This document shows positions 17,813 through 26,144 of a stretch of 64,000 nucleotides of DNA, piece by piece (the first letter of the stretch is position 1; the number at the start of each line of letters is the position of its first letter). The notes below the pieces were generated by a model. It was not told the DNA's origin. It searched no databases and saw nothing but the letters and a program-made list of their open reading frames with translations. Made by a program: the position numbers and the translations under genes. This stretch comes from Pseudomonas koreensis. Its GTDB lineage: Bacteria > Pseudomonadota > Gammaproteobacteria > Pseudomonadales > Pseudomonadaceae. Location of the stretch: positions 1,861,501 through 1,925,500 of the forward strand of contig NZ_JALJWP010000001.1 of the NCBI RefSeq assembly GCF_024169245.1, written 5' to 3'.

Positions 17813-18771
17813 CAGAAATGTCCTTTGAGGGCGAGTTCGCGGTAATAGGCGCCGAGTGCCGTCAGGCGGCAGCCGGTCGAATGAATGGCGGCGTAATACA
17901 TGTGCTCGGCGTCGACCGGCTCGATCAGGCTGTGGCGGTTGCACTTCTGCAACTGGGCGAAAACCTCGCCATGTTCTGGCACGAACGCTTTTTCAGTGGG
18001 CTCATAACTGGGGTCGAGGGGGAACACCGATTCGGCTTCGGCGAACCAGTCCGGCAATTTGCGCAGGATTTGCTTGGGGATCAGCGGCGAGACTTCCCGC
18101 AGGGAAATGAACTGCGACACATTGGTCTTGAACACCGGGCGCTGTTCCCAGGCACCGAGAGCGTTATCGACGAAGGAATACAGACTGCCGGGAGTGATCC
18201 TGCCGAGGATGTTCGCTGCGCCGCCATGCAGCGCTTGCAGGAGCAGGCCGGTGAACACACCGTGCTGCACGCCCTCCATCGCCGGCTCGGCTTTTTTGCA
18301 GGCGGTCAGGATCGTCATGCCTTGGCTGACCATGCTGCTTTCGCTGCGCAAGGCGCGGACTTCGCCGGCTGAACCGCTCTGGCAGCAGTCGAGGATGATC
18401 ACCTTGTTTTTGATCCGCGTGGCTTTGTCCGCCCAGTTGAGGATGTCGCTGATGCGGATGCCGTCCTTAGCGTTGCGGTAATCCTGCGCGATCAACATGC
18501 CTTCGTCAGTGTCGGCATCGAAACCGCCATGGCCGGCGAAGTACAGCAAAGCCACGTTGCAATCCCCGGAAAACAGTTCGCGTATCTGGTCTTCGAGCTT
18601 TTCCCGGCTGAGATAATCCTCGGCGGACGTCAACACGACATTCTTGAAGTTGGGGTCGCCATTGGCGTTGGTTTTCAGTACCGAGGCCATGGCCATGGCG
18701 TCGTTGCAACAGCCGCTCAGCCCGGAAATATGCGCATAGTCATTGATGCCGATAAACAGTGCCTTGCGCAT
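17812..18771 (-). CDS. Caspase-like (clan CD, C14) protease paired with the TIR gene
   Basis: A 319-residue protein. The caspase fold occupies about residues 1-215. It opens with KALFIGINDYAHISGLSGCCNDA, and the catalytic dyad is His81 (LLYFAGHGGFD) and Cys130 (ILDCCQSGSAGE). Residues 235-319 form an extra C-terminal region ending EPVDAEHMYYAAIHSTGCRLTALG, plausibly the ligand-sensing or substrate part; I do not recognise it. It overlaps the TIR gene by 1 bp. The ribosome site is weak (GGTGG), and an upstream 33-codon frame ends 2 bp before the start. The pair resembles the TIR/caspase-like arrangement I recall from type IV Thoeris anti-phage systems. Intact active sites argue for a working protease. 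Confidence 0.87.
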   Translation of the reverse strand: MRKALFIGINDYAHISGLSGCCNDAMAMASVLKTNANGDPNFKNVVLTSAEDYLSREKLEDQIRELFSGDCNVALLYFAGHGGFDADTDEGMLIAQDYRNAKDGIRISDILNWADKATRIKNKVIILDCCQSGSAGEVRALRSESSMVSQGMTILTACKKAEPAMEGVQHGVFTGLLLQALHGGAANILGRITPGSLYSFVDNALGAWEQRPVFKTNVSQFISLREVSPLIPKQILRKLPDWFAEAESVFPLDPSYEPTEKAFVPEHGEVFAQLQKCNRHSLIEPVDAEHMYYAAIHSTGCRLTALGAYYRELALKGHF

Positions 18772-18773
18772 GG

Positions 18774-18875
18774 TTACACCACCGTGAGCAGGCTGTTCGC
18801 GCTGACGATTCTGTGCGGATTACACACATGGGCGATACGCGACGATTGGCTGATGAATGAATGACAGCTTTGCAT
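18774..18875 (-). CDS. Possible 33-aa leader ORF upstream of the caspase-like gene
   Basis: A 33-codon frame (starts MQSCHSFISQSS, ends SLLTVV) with a much better ribosome site (AGAGGA, 5 bases from the ATG) than the protease gene itself. Its TAA lies 2 bp before the protease ATG, a spacing typical of translational coupling. No homology is recognised. It could be a leader peptide, a small third component, or chance. Confidence 0.4.
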   Translation of the reverse strand: MQSCHSFISQSSRIAHVCNPHRIVSANSLLTVV

Positions 18876-18917
18876 TGGATTCCTCTGAGATCGCGGTATG
18901 CGAAGGAGGAAACGAAT

Positions 18918-18994
18918 GTAGGCCGCTGGCAAAGACCTACAAGGTCTGCGCGACAAAACAGAAAGGTCCTGCGAGCAGTCGCGCAAAAGCCTAC
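18918..18994. repeat. Nested inverted-repeat element upstream of the caspase-TIR cassette
   Basis: The outer arms are GTAGGC at 18918-18923 and GCCTAC at 18989-18994. An inner perfect 8-bp repeat is TGCGCGAC (18947-18954) and GTCGCGCA (18978-18985), and a small palindrome GACCTACAAGGTC lies at 18934-18946. It differs in sequence from the three REP families of the window. Apart from this and the small ORF, the 313-bp gap 18772-19084 shows nothing I can name. Confidence 0.55.
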
Positions 18995-19084
18995 AGAAGA
19001 AGCTGATGTTTAAAAGGCAGAGGCGTGAGTCAGATGCAGTCCGACAACCGGCAACCCATGGCGAAGGGCTGCCGGCGCGACTGT

Positions 19085-20116
19085 TTAATAGCCGTTTTCA
19101 GGCAGGCTGGCGATGATCGAGCGGTAGCTGTTCATCCGCTGCTGCTGGATGCGGCCGTCTTCAAGGGCCTTGAGCAACGCGCAACCCGGTTCACGGTCAT
19201 GCTTGCAGTCGCGGAAACGGCAAGTGCCGAGCAGGTCGTCGAACTCGATGAAACCGGCTTCGACGTCGGCGCGGCTGACGTGGCCGAGACCGAATTCGCG
19301 GATGCCCGGGGAGTCGATCAGTTCGCCGCCGCCGGGGAAGTGGAACAGGCGCGCGGTGGTGGTGGTGTGCGTGCCCTGGCCGGACAGCTCGGATAACGGC
19401 CCGACACGGGTTTCGACCTCCGGCAGCAGGCTGTTGACCAGCGACGATTTGCCGACGCCGGACTGGCCGACGAATACGCTGATGCGCCCGTCGAGCTGCT
19501 GCTGCAACTGTTCCATGCCGTTGCCGTGGTGGGCGGACACTTCCAGCACCGGATAACCCAGCGTGCGGTACACCGCCAGCAACGCGTTCAGCGCCGGGGC
19601 GTTCTGCTCGTCGATCAAGTCGAATTTGTTCAACAGCAGAAGCGGGCGGATACCAGCGTGTTCGGCGGCGACCAGATAACGGTCGATCAGGTTGGCGTGG
19701 GGCTCGGGCAGCGGCGCGAAAACGATGACGATCATGTCGACGTTGGCAGCAACCGGCTTGAGCTGGCCACGGCTGTCGGGGCGGCACAGTTCGGTGCTGC
19801 GCGGCAGTTGCGCGACGATCACGCCGATGCCCTGGTTGCCGGCGCGCCAGACGACTTTGTCGCCGGTGACCAGCGCCGGCAGGTTGGCGCGCAAGTGGCA
19901 GCGGAACACTTGTCCTGCGAGTTCGCCGTCGACAGCCTCGACTTCGACCTGCACACCGAAGTGGGCGATCACCAGGCCGTGTTGTTCAGGACCAAGGTCG
20001 CCGCCCTCGAGGGCTTCGACCGCCGAGGACTCGCGTTTGGCGGCGCGTGCGGCGCGCTCGCCCTGGATCTTTTCGATGCGCCAGTTTTGACGACGATTGA
20101 GTTGGCGTTTGGCCAT
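19085..20116 (-). CDS. rsgA: Ribosome small-subunit biogenesis GTPase RsgA
   Basis: Circularly permuted GTPase that assists late 30S maturation; 343 residues, normal length. An N-terminal basic extension and OB fold (about residues 45-115) are followed by G4 LLLNKFDL, then G1 [13 protein letters not shown] and G3 DSPGIREFG, in the permuted order diagnostic of the family. The C-terminal zinc knuckle is [14 protein letters not shown]. It is divergent from orn. Confidence 0.96.
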   Translation of the reverse strand: MAKRQLNRRQNWRIEKIQGERAARAAKRESSAVEALEGGDLGPEQHGLVIAHFGVQVEVEAVDGELAGQVFRCHLRANLPALVTGDKVVWRAGNQGIGVIVAQLPRSTELCRPDSRGQLKPVAANVDMIVIVFAPLPEPHANLIDRYLVAAEHAGIRPLLLLNKFDLIDEQNAPALNALLAVYRTLGYPVLEVSAHHGNGMEQLQQQLDGRISVFVGQSGVGKSSLVNSLLPEVETRVGPLSELSGQGTHTTTTARLFHFPGGGELIDSPGIREFGLGHVSRADVEAGFIEFDDLLGTCRFRDCKHDREPGCALLKALEDGRIQQQRMNSYRSIIASLPENGY

Positions 20117-20223
20117 GGGTGTTCCGTCTGAAGAATGCAGCGATTAGGTAAAACGGCCGCGAGTTTAGCACGCCCGGGCACCGGCCTAGGCTAAACTGCG
20201 CAGCATTGCCTAGGAGCCCGAAT

Positions 20224-20766
20224 ATGCAAAACCCGCAGAACCTGATCTGGATCGACCTGGAAATGACCGGTCTGGACCCGGACAACGACGTCATCATCGA
20301 AATGGCCACCATCGTCACCGACAGTGAGCTCAACACCTTGGCCGAAGGCCCGGTGATCGCCATCCACCACAGCGACGCAGTGCTTGCGCGCATGGACGAG
20401 TGGAACACCCGCACCCACGGCAACTCGGGCCTGACCCAGCGCGTGCGCGACAGCCGCATCAGCATGGCTGAGGCCGAGGCCGAAACCATCGCTTTCCTGG
20501 AACAATGGGTGCCGAAGGGCAAGTCGCCTATCTGCGGCAACAGCATCTGCCAGGACCGTCGCTTCCTTTATACCCACATGAAGGCGCTGGAAAGCTACTT
20601 CCACTATCGCAACCTCGACGTCTCCACGCTCAAGGAACTGGCCGCGCGCTGGGCGCCGGATGTGCGCGACAGCTTCAAGAAGGGCAGCACCCATCTGGCG
20701 CTGGACGACATCCGCGAATCGATCGCCGAGCTGCAGCACTACCGCAAGCATTTCATCAAGTTCTGA
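20224..20766 (+). CDS. orn: Oligoribonuclease
   Basis: 3'-5' exonuclease that degrades short RNAs, including pGpG from c-di-GMP turnover. 180 residues. It is DEDDh family: [12 protein letters not shown] holds the first Asp/Glu pair, [10 protein letters not shown] the second Asp region, and the final [11 protein letters not shown] the His-Asp. The ATG at 20224 follows TAGGAGCCCGAAT; an upstream in-frame ATG at 20206 lacks a ribosome site. Confidence 0.96.
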   Translation: MQNPQNLIWIDLEMTGLDPDNDVIIEMATIVTDSELNTLAEGPVIAIHHSDAVLARMDEWNTRTHGNSGLTQRVRDSRISMAEAEAETIAFLEQWVPKGKSPICGNSICQDRRFLYTHMKALESYFHYRNLDVSTLKELAARWAPDVRDSFKKGSTHLALDDIRESIAELQHYRKHFIKF

Positions 20767-20777
20767 CGCGATCGCTG

Positions 20778-20859
20778 TGTAGGAGCCGCCGCAGGCTGCG
20801 ATATTTTGATCTTGTTTAAAATCAAATTCAAAAGATCGCAGCCTTCGGCAGCTCCTACA
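20778..20859. repeat. TGTAGGAGC-family inverted repeat
   Basis: Begins TGTAGGAGCCGCCGCAGGCTG and ends with the near-complement CAGCCTTCGGCAGCTCCTACA around an AT-rich centre with GATC/AAAGATC. Same family as 21539-21623, 37747-37829 and 40496-40596. Confidence 0.9.
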
Positions 20860-20915
20860 TTGGATCGCATGACCGAAATGGCTAGACTGCGCGCCTTCCT
20901 GCCTGGACTGCCATC

Positions 20916-21527
20916 ATGCTGCTGATGCTCTATCTGATCGCCATCACCGCCGAAGCCATGACCGGCGCGCTGTCTGCCGGGCGACGCGGCATGGACTGGT
21001 TTGGTGTGGTGCTGATCGCCTGCATCACTGCGCTGGGTGGCGGTTCGGTGCGTGACGTGCTGCTCGGGCATTACCCGCTGACCTGGGTCAAACACCCTGA
21101 GTATCTGGTGCTGACGTCGGTGGCGGCGATGTTCACTGTGTTTGCCGCACGCTGGATGCGTCACTTGCGCTCGCTGTTTCTGGTGCTCGATGCCGTGGGA
21201 CTGGTTGCGTTTACCCTGATCGGCTGCATGACCGCGCTGGAAATGGGCCATGGCATGTTGGTGGCCTCGGTCAGCGGCGTGATTACCGGCGTATTCGGCG
21301 GCATTCTTCGCGATATTTTCTGTAATGACATTCCGCTGATTTTCCGGCGCGAGCTGTACGCCAGCGTCTCGTTTGCCGCCGCGTGGTGCTACATGCTGTG
21401 CCTGTATCTGAACGTGCCGGGCGAGCAAGCGATTCTGATTACGCTGTTTGGCGGCTTCCTGCTACGCCTGCTGGCGATCCGTTTTCACTGGGAAATGCCC
21501 AAGTTCGTCTACAACGACGCGCCGTGA
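20916..21527 (+). CDS. TRIC-type (UPF0126) trimeric cation channel
   Basis: A 203-residue membrane protein with about seven hydrophobic segments arranged as two homologous halves. Each half carries the family's glycine signature: GGGSVRDVLLG and GVFGGILRDIF. These are the kinked-helix motifs of prokaryotic TRIC (YadS/YicG-like) potassium/cation channels. It is a single gene, flanked on both sides by TGTAGGAGC repeats, between orn and queG. The start at 20916 is probable; ATG at 20925 is an alternative. Confidence 0.85.
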   Translation: MLLMLYLIAITAEAMTGALSAGRRGMDWFGVVLIACITALGGGSVRDVLLGHYPLTWVKHPEYLVLTSVAAMFTVFAARWMRHLRSLFLVLDAVGLVAFTLIGCMTALEMGHGMLVASVSGVITGVFGGILRDIFCNDIPLIFRRELYASVSFAAAWCYMLCLYLNVPGEQAILITLFGGFLLRLLAIRFHWEMPKFVYNDAP

Positions 21528-21538
21528 CGCGATCCCTG

Positions 21539-21623
21539 TGTAGGAGCTGCCGAAGGCTGCGATCTTTTGATCTTGCCCTTAAAAACAAAATCAAATGATC
21601 GCAGCCTTCGGCAGGCTCCTACA
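21539..21623. repeat. TGTAGGAGC-family inverted repeat
   Basis: Copy beginning TGTAGGAGCTGCCGAAGGCTG with the complementary arm ending CTTCGGCAGGCTCCTACA. It lies between the convergent TRIC gene and queG and probably serves as an mRNA-end structure. Confidence 0.9.
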
Positions 21624-21627
21624 GGGG

Positions 21628-22692
21628 TTACCCGATTCCGTGTTGTTTCAGTGCCCACTCAACATGTTCCTGCACCAGCTCTGAAGGAAAATCGCGGCGC
21701 GCCTTCAAGGCTTCCAGCACCGGGATCGTTGAAGGCGCATTACCCAGCCCCACCGCCAGATTTCTCAACCAGCGCTCATACCCCGCCCGTCGTAATGGCG
21801 AGCCTTCGGTACTGCTCAAGAATTTTTCCTCATCCCACATGAACAGCTCAGCCAACCCGGCGTTGTCGAGATTGTGCCGTGGCTTGAAATCGCTTTCTCC
21901 GGAAGGCCGGGCGAAGCGGTTCCATGGGCAGACGATCTGGCAGTCATCACAGCCGAACACCCGATTACCAATCAGCGGGCGCAACTCTTCGGGGATGGCG
22001 GTCTTCAACTCGATGGTCAGATAGGAAATGCAACGCCGTGCGTCCAGCACGTGCGGGCCGACGAAGGCGTTGGTCGGGCAGATGTCCAGACAGGCCGTGC
22101 AGCGCCCGCAATGTTCGGTACTGTGTGGTTCGTCCACCGGCAACGGCAGGTCGACGAACAGCTCACTTAGAAAGAAGTAGCTGCCGGCATTGCGATTCAG
22201 TACCAGGGTGTTTTTGCCGATCCAGCCCAGTCCCGCCTGCTCGGCGATGGCTTTTTCCAGCACCGGCGCGCTGTCGACAAAGGCACGGAAACCGAACGGG
22301 CCGATCTGCGCCTGAATCCTGTCGGCCAATTGTTGAACACGTTTACGGATCAATTTGTGGTAATCGCGGCCCAAGGCATAACGCGACACGTAAGCCTTCT
22401 CCGGCTCAGCCAGGCGTTTGGCCATTTCGGTATCGCCCGGCAAGTAGTCCATGCGCAGGGAAACCACGCGCAACGTGCCCGGCACCAGCTCTTCGGGGTG
22501 CGAGCGTTTGCTGCCATGGGCGCCCATGTAGTCCATGTCGCCGTGATAGCCGGCCTCAAGCCAGCGTTGCAGATGCTGCTCGTGCTCGGCCAGGTCCAGA
22601 CCGCTGATGCCGACTTGCTGGAAGCCCAGCTCGCGGCCCCAATCCTTGATCGATTGGGCGAGGGCAGGCAGGTCTGTGGTGATGGCGGACAT
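21628..22692 (-). CDS. queG: Epoxyqueuosine reductase
   Basis: Final step of queuosine synthesis, reducing epoxyqueuosine in tRNA; cobalamin- and 4Fe-4S-dependent. 354 residues. The ferredoxin-type clusters are visible as CGRCTACLDICPTNAF and CDDCQIVCPWNRF, and the N-terminal domain has the family's GFQQVGISG. The C-terminal HEAT-like repeat begins around GYERWLRNLAVGLG. It is divergent from nnr with a 63-bp intergenic region. Confidence 0.95.
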   Translation of the reverse strand: MSAITTDLPALAQSIKDWGRELGFQQVGISGLDLAEHEQHLQRWLEAGYHGDMDYMGAHGSKRSHPEELVPGTLRVVSLRMDYLPGDTEMAKRLAEPEKAYVSRYALGRDYHKLIRKRVQQLADRIQAQIGPFGFRAFVDSAPVLEKAIAEQAGLGWIGKNTLVLNRNAGSYFFLSELFVDLPLPVDEPHSTEHCGRCTACLDICPTNAFVGPHVLDARRCISYLTIELKTAIPEELRPLIGNRVFGCDDCQIVCPWNRFARPSGESDFKPRHNLDNAGLAELFMWDEEKFLSSTEGSPLRRAGYERWLRNLAVGLGNAPSTIPVLEALKARRDFPSELVQEHVEWALKQHGIG

Positions 22693-22755
22693 GAGGCGAG
22701 AGAAACCGGAGCTGAGGTGCGTATAATTCTGCCAGACATCGGAGCCCGAAGACGC

Positions 22756-24255
22756 ATGCCGCAGACGAAAGATGAATTACCCGACGCGCTGTACCGCGCC
22801 GCGCAGGTGCGCGAACTCGACGCCCGGCTGATCGCCGCTGGCACGCCGGGCTTCGAATTGATGCAGCGCGCCGCCCGCGCGACCTGGCGCGCGCTGGTGC
22901 GCAAGTGGCCCACAGCGAACGAGCTGACGATATTGGCCGGGCACGGCAACAATGCTGGCGACGGTTATCTGGTCGCCGCGTTGGCGCTGCGGGCCGGTTG
23001 GGCGGTGCGAGTTCTCGCCGTCAGCGATCCGCAACGTTTGCAGGGTGATGCCGCACTGGCCTATGCCGAATCCGTGGCCGCAGGCGTTGTGGTGCAGGGC
23101 TGGCAGGCGCAAAGCGAACTGTGCGGTGTCGTCCTCGATGCCCTGCTCGGCACGGGGCTCAGTGGAGAAGTGCGTGAACCGTATGCCGCTGCCGTCGCCG
23201 CCATCAATGCCAGCGGGTTGCCGGTGGCGGCCGTCGATATTCCATCCGGGCTGTGCGCCGATACCGGTCGGGAACTGGGTGTCGCGGTACGCGCCGATCT
23301 CACGGTGACGTTCATTGGTATGAAGGTCGGGCTGTTGACCGGCGATGCGGCAGATCATGTCGGTGAACTGGTCTTCAACGATCTGCAGTCCACTGCCGAA
23401 ACCTTCAGTGACATCCCTGTCTGCGCTCGACGCCTCAGTGCCGCTAATCTTCCAGCACTTGTGCCCCGCGCGCCGACCTCGCACAAGGGCCGCTTTGGCC
23501 ATGTGCTGCTGATTGGCGGCGATCACGGTTTCGGCGGGGCGATTCTGCTCAGCACTGAAATGGCCTTGCGCAGCGGCGCGGGCATGGTGTCGCTGGCGAC
23601 TCGCCCAGAGCATGTGCCGCCGGCGCTGACCCGGGTGCCGGAGGCGATGGTGCTCGGCACCTCGTCAGCCAATCAACTGATGGGCCTGCTGGAAAAGGTT
23701 TCAGTGCTGGTGGTCGGGCCGGGCCTTGGCCAGGCAAGCTGGGGTCGCGCCCTGTTGTCGGCAGCTGCCAATGCTGCGTTGCCGCAGGTGTGGGACGCTG
23801 ACGCGTTGAACCTGCTTGCCAGCGGTTTTGTCCAGTTGCCCAAGGATTGCGTGATCACCCCGCATCCGGGCGAGGCGGCGCGCTTGCTCGGCATCAGCAC
23901 TGCTGAAGTGCAGGCCGATCGCCTGTCCGCTGCATTGGCGTTGAGCAAAAAGTATTCAGCGGTAGTGGTTCTGAAAGGCGCCGGTAGTCTGATCGCCCAT
24001 CCCGATGGGCGTCTGGCCCTGTGTCATCAAGGCCATCCGGCGATGGCCACTGGCGGGCTCGGCGATGTGCTGGCGGGTCTGACCGGCGCGTTGCTGGCGC
24101 AAGGCATGGACGCGTTCGCCGCTGCAAGTCTGGCCGTCTGGCTGCACGCCAATGCCGGCGTGCAACAAGGGAAATTCGGCCGTGGGCTGGCGGCCAGTGA
24201 TCTGATTCCAGCCATCCGTCAGTTGTTGGAGGAGCATGCACCGTGTCTGAAGTAA
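22756..24255 (+). CDS. nnr: Bifunctional NAD(P)H-hydrate epimerase/dehydratase
   Basis: Repairs hydrated NAD(P)H. 499 residues in two domains. The N-terminal epimerase (about 1-210) has GHGNNAGDGY and VDIPSGLCADTG. The C-terminal ADP-dependent dehydratase (about 225-490) has GHVLLIGGDHGFGGAI, ITPHPGEAARLLG and the signature MATGGLGDVLAGLTG. The ATG at 22756 is the first start after a TATAAT box at 22722-22727, which has no clear -35 partner; earlier in-frame ATGs lie opposite queG and are rejected. It overlaps tsaE by 13 bp, starting the tsaE-amiB-mutL-miaA string. Confidence 0.95.
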   Translation: MPQTKDELPDALYRAAQVRELDARLIAAGTPGFELMQRAARATWRALVRKWPTANELTILAGHGNNAGDGYLVAALALRAGWAVRVLAVSDPQRLQGDAALAYAESVAAGVVVQGWQAQSELCGVVLDALLGTGLSGEVREPYAAAVAAINASGLPVAAVDIPSGLCADTGRELGVAVRADLTVTFIGMKVGLLTGDAADHVGELVFNDLQSTAETFSDIPVCARRLSAANLPALVPRAPTSHKGRFGHVLLIGGDHGFGGAILLSTEMALRSGAGMVSLATRPEHVPPALTRVPEAMVLGTSSANQLMGLLEKVSVLVVGPGLGQASWGRALLSAAANAALPQVWDADALNLLASGFVQLPKDCVITPHPGEAARLLGISTAEVQADRLSAALALSKKYSAVVVLKGAGSLIAHPDGRLALCHQGHPAMATGGLGDVLAGLTGALLAQGMDAFAAASLAVWLHANAGVQQGKFGRGLAASDLIPAIRQLLEEHAPCLK

Positions 24256-24713
24256 CCCTGTATCTGGCCGACGAACAGGCGATGAGCGACTTTGGCGCAC
24301 GGATCGCCCGCGTGACCCAGGGCCATGGCCTGATTTTTCTCGAAGGCAACCTGGGCATGGGCAAAACCACCCTGTCGCGGGGCATCATTCGTGGGCTGGG
24401 GCATGTCGGTGCGGTAAAAAGTCCTACCTTCACTTTGGTCGAGCCCTACGAAATCGGTGACATTCGCGCCTTCCACTTTGACCTGTATCGTCTGGTCGAT
24501 CCGGAGGAACTGGAGTTTCTCGGCATCCGCGACTACTTCGAAGACGATGCCCTGTGTCTGATCGAGTGGCCCGATAAAGGTGCAGGCTTTTTGCCAAAGC
24601 CTGACCTGACCATTACCATTGGCCCGCAAGACAGCGGGCGTTCGCTGAAAATTTTAGCCCAGGGCTCGCGCGGCGAGGCCTGGTGTGCCGCTTTGGCATT
24701 GGAATCCAATTAA
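24243..24713 (+). CDS. tsaE: tRNA threonylcarbamoyladenosine biosynthesis ATPase TsaE
   Basis: ATPase partner of TsaB/TsaD in making t6A37 on tRNAs. 156 residues. The P-loop is GNLGMGKTTLSRG, the conserved KSPTFTLVEPY follows, and then HFDLYRLVDPEELEFLG and IEWPDKG, all family hallmarks. It starts inside the end of nnr and stops immediately before amiB, so it belongs to a tightly packed operon. Confidence 0.95.
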   Translation: MSEVTLYLADEQAMSDFGARIARVTQGHGLIFLEGNLGMGKTTLSRGIIRGLGHVGAVKSPTFTLVEPYEIGDIRAFHFDLYRLVDPEELEFLGIRDYFEDDALCLIEWPDKGAGFLPKPDLTITIGPQDSGRSLKILAQGSRGEAWCAALALESN

Positions 24714-26144
24714 ATGATGGGGTTTGGTATGCGCTTTCGCGCGTTGGTGGCTGCCGCTGGACTGATGTTGATGGCAGTAACCGTCAACGCTGTGGCCGAT
24801 TCAAAGGTCAACAGCGTGCGCCTGTGGCGGGCGCCGGACAACACGCGACTGGTCTTCGACCTGAGTGGCCCGGTGCAGCACAGCGTTTTCACCCTGACTG
24901 CCCCGGACCGGCTGGTGATCGACATCAACGGCGCCACCCTCGGCGCGCCGTTGAATGTGCAGACTGCGAACACGCCGATCACTGCAATGCGTTCGGCCCA
25001 GCGTACGCCGACCGACCTGCGGGTGGTCATCGACCTGAAAAAAGCCGTCACTCCGAAAAGCTTCTCGCTGGCGCCGAACGCGCAGTACGGCAACCGTCTG
25101 GTGGTCGATCTGTTCGACAATCCGGCTGATGCCGCGCCGCCGCCGGCCCCTACGCCATCGGTGGCGACCGTGCCGGCTGTGCCAGTGACCCCGACTGAAC
25201 CTGCAATCAAGCTGCCGCCAGCCCCGGCCGGCAAGCGCGACATCATTGTCGTGATCGACGCCGGCCACGGTGGCGAAGACCCGGGCGCGTCCGGCTCGCG
25301 CGGCCAACGTGAGAAAGACGTGGTGCTGCAGATCGCCCGCGAACTGCAGCGTCAGGTCAACGGCATGAAAGGCTTCCGCGCCGAACTGACCCGTACCGGT
25401 GACTACTTCATTCCATTGCGCGGACGTACCGAGATCGCCCGCAAGAAGGGCGCCGACCTGTTCGTCTCGATCCACGCCGACGCCGCGCCGTCCGCCGCTG
25501 CTTTCGGTGCGTCGGTGTTCGCCCTGTCCGATCGTGGGGCTACGTCCGAGACTGCGCGTTGGCTGGCCGACAGTGAAAACCGTTCCGACCTGATCGGCGG
25601 GGCCGGCAACGTCAGCCTCGACGACAAGGACCGCATGCTCGCCGGTGTGTTGCTCGACCTGTCGATGACCGCGTCGTTGACTTCCAGCCTGAACGTCGGC
25701 CAGAAGGTCCTGACCAACATTGGCCGGGTCACGCCGCTGCACAAACAGCGGGTGGAACAGGCCGGCTTCATGGTGCTGAAGTCGCCGGACATTCCGTCGA
25801 TCCTGGTCGAAACCGGGTTTATCTCCAACGCCAACGAAGCGAACAAACTGTCCGCGTCGAGCCATCAGCAGGCGCTGGCCCGTTCGATCAGCAGCGGCGT
25901 GCGCCAGTTCTTCCAGCAGAATCCACCGCCCGGCACTTATATCGCCTGGCTGCGTGATTCCGGCAAGATTGCCCAGGGCCCGCGCGACCACCGGGTCGGC
26001 CCCGGGGAAACCCTGGCGATGATCGGCGTGCGCTATCAGGTTTCGCCGGCCACCTTGCGTGCCGCCAACAACCTGAAAAGCGATGAGCTGAAAGTCGGTC
26101 AGCACCTGACGATTCCAGGCACCGAATTGGCGTCGAAAGAATGA
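24714..26144 (+). CDS. amiB: Periplasmic N-acetylmuramoyl-L-alanine amidase with AMIN and LysM domains
   Basis: Splits septal peptidoglycan during daughter-cell separation. 476 residues: signal peptide (about 1-27), AMIN domain (about 33-135), Pro-rich linker, then the Amidase_3 catalytic domain (about 178-400). The latter shows zinc-site [24 protein letters not shown] and the late glutamate in [12 protein letters not shown]-terminal LysM (about 425-470: [16 protein letters not shown]) binds glycan. The start could be 24714, 24717 or 24729; the last has GGGG at good spacing. The stop overlaps the mutL ATG. Confidence 0.93.
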   Translation: MMGFGMRFRALVAAAGLMLMAVTVNAVADSKVNSVRLWRAPDNTRLVFDLSGPVQHSVFTLTAPDRLVIDINGATLGAPLNVQTANTPITAMRSAQRTPTDLRVVIDLKKAVTPKSFSLAPNAQYGNRLVVDLFDNPADAAPPPAPTPSVATVPAVPVTPTEPAIKLPPAPAGKRDIIVVIDAGHGGEDPGASGSRGQREKDVVLQIARELQRQVNGMKGFRAELTRTGDYFIPLRGRTEIARKKGADLFVSIHADAAPSAAAFGASVFALSDRGATSETARWLADSENRSDLIGGAGNVSLDDKDRMLAGVLLDLSMTASLTSSLNVGQKVLTNIGRVTPLHKQRVEQAGFMVLKSPDIPSILVETGFISNANEANKLSASSHQQALARSISSGVRQFFQQNPPPGTYIAWLRDSGKIAQGPRDHRVGPGETLAMIGVRYQVSPATLRAANNLKSDELKVGQHLTIPGTELASKE

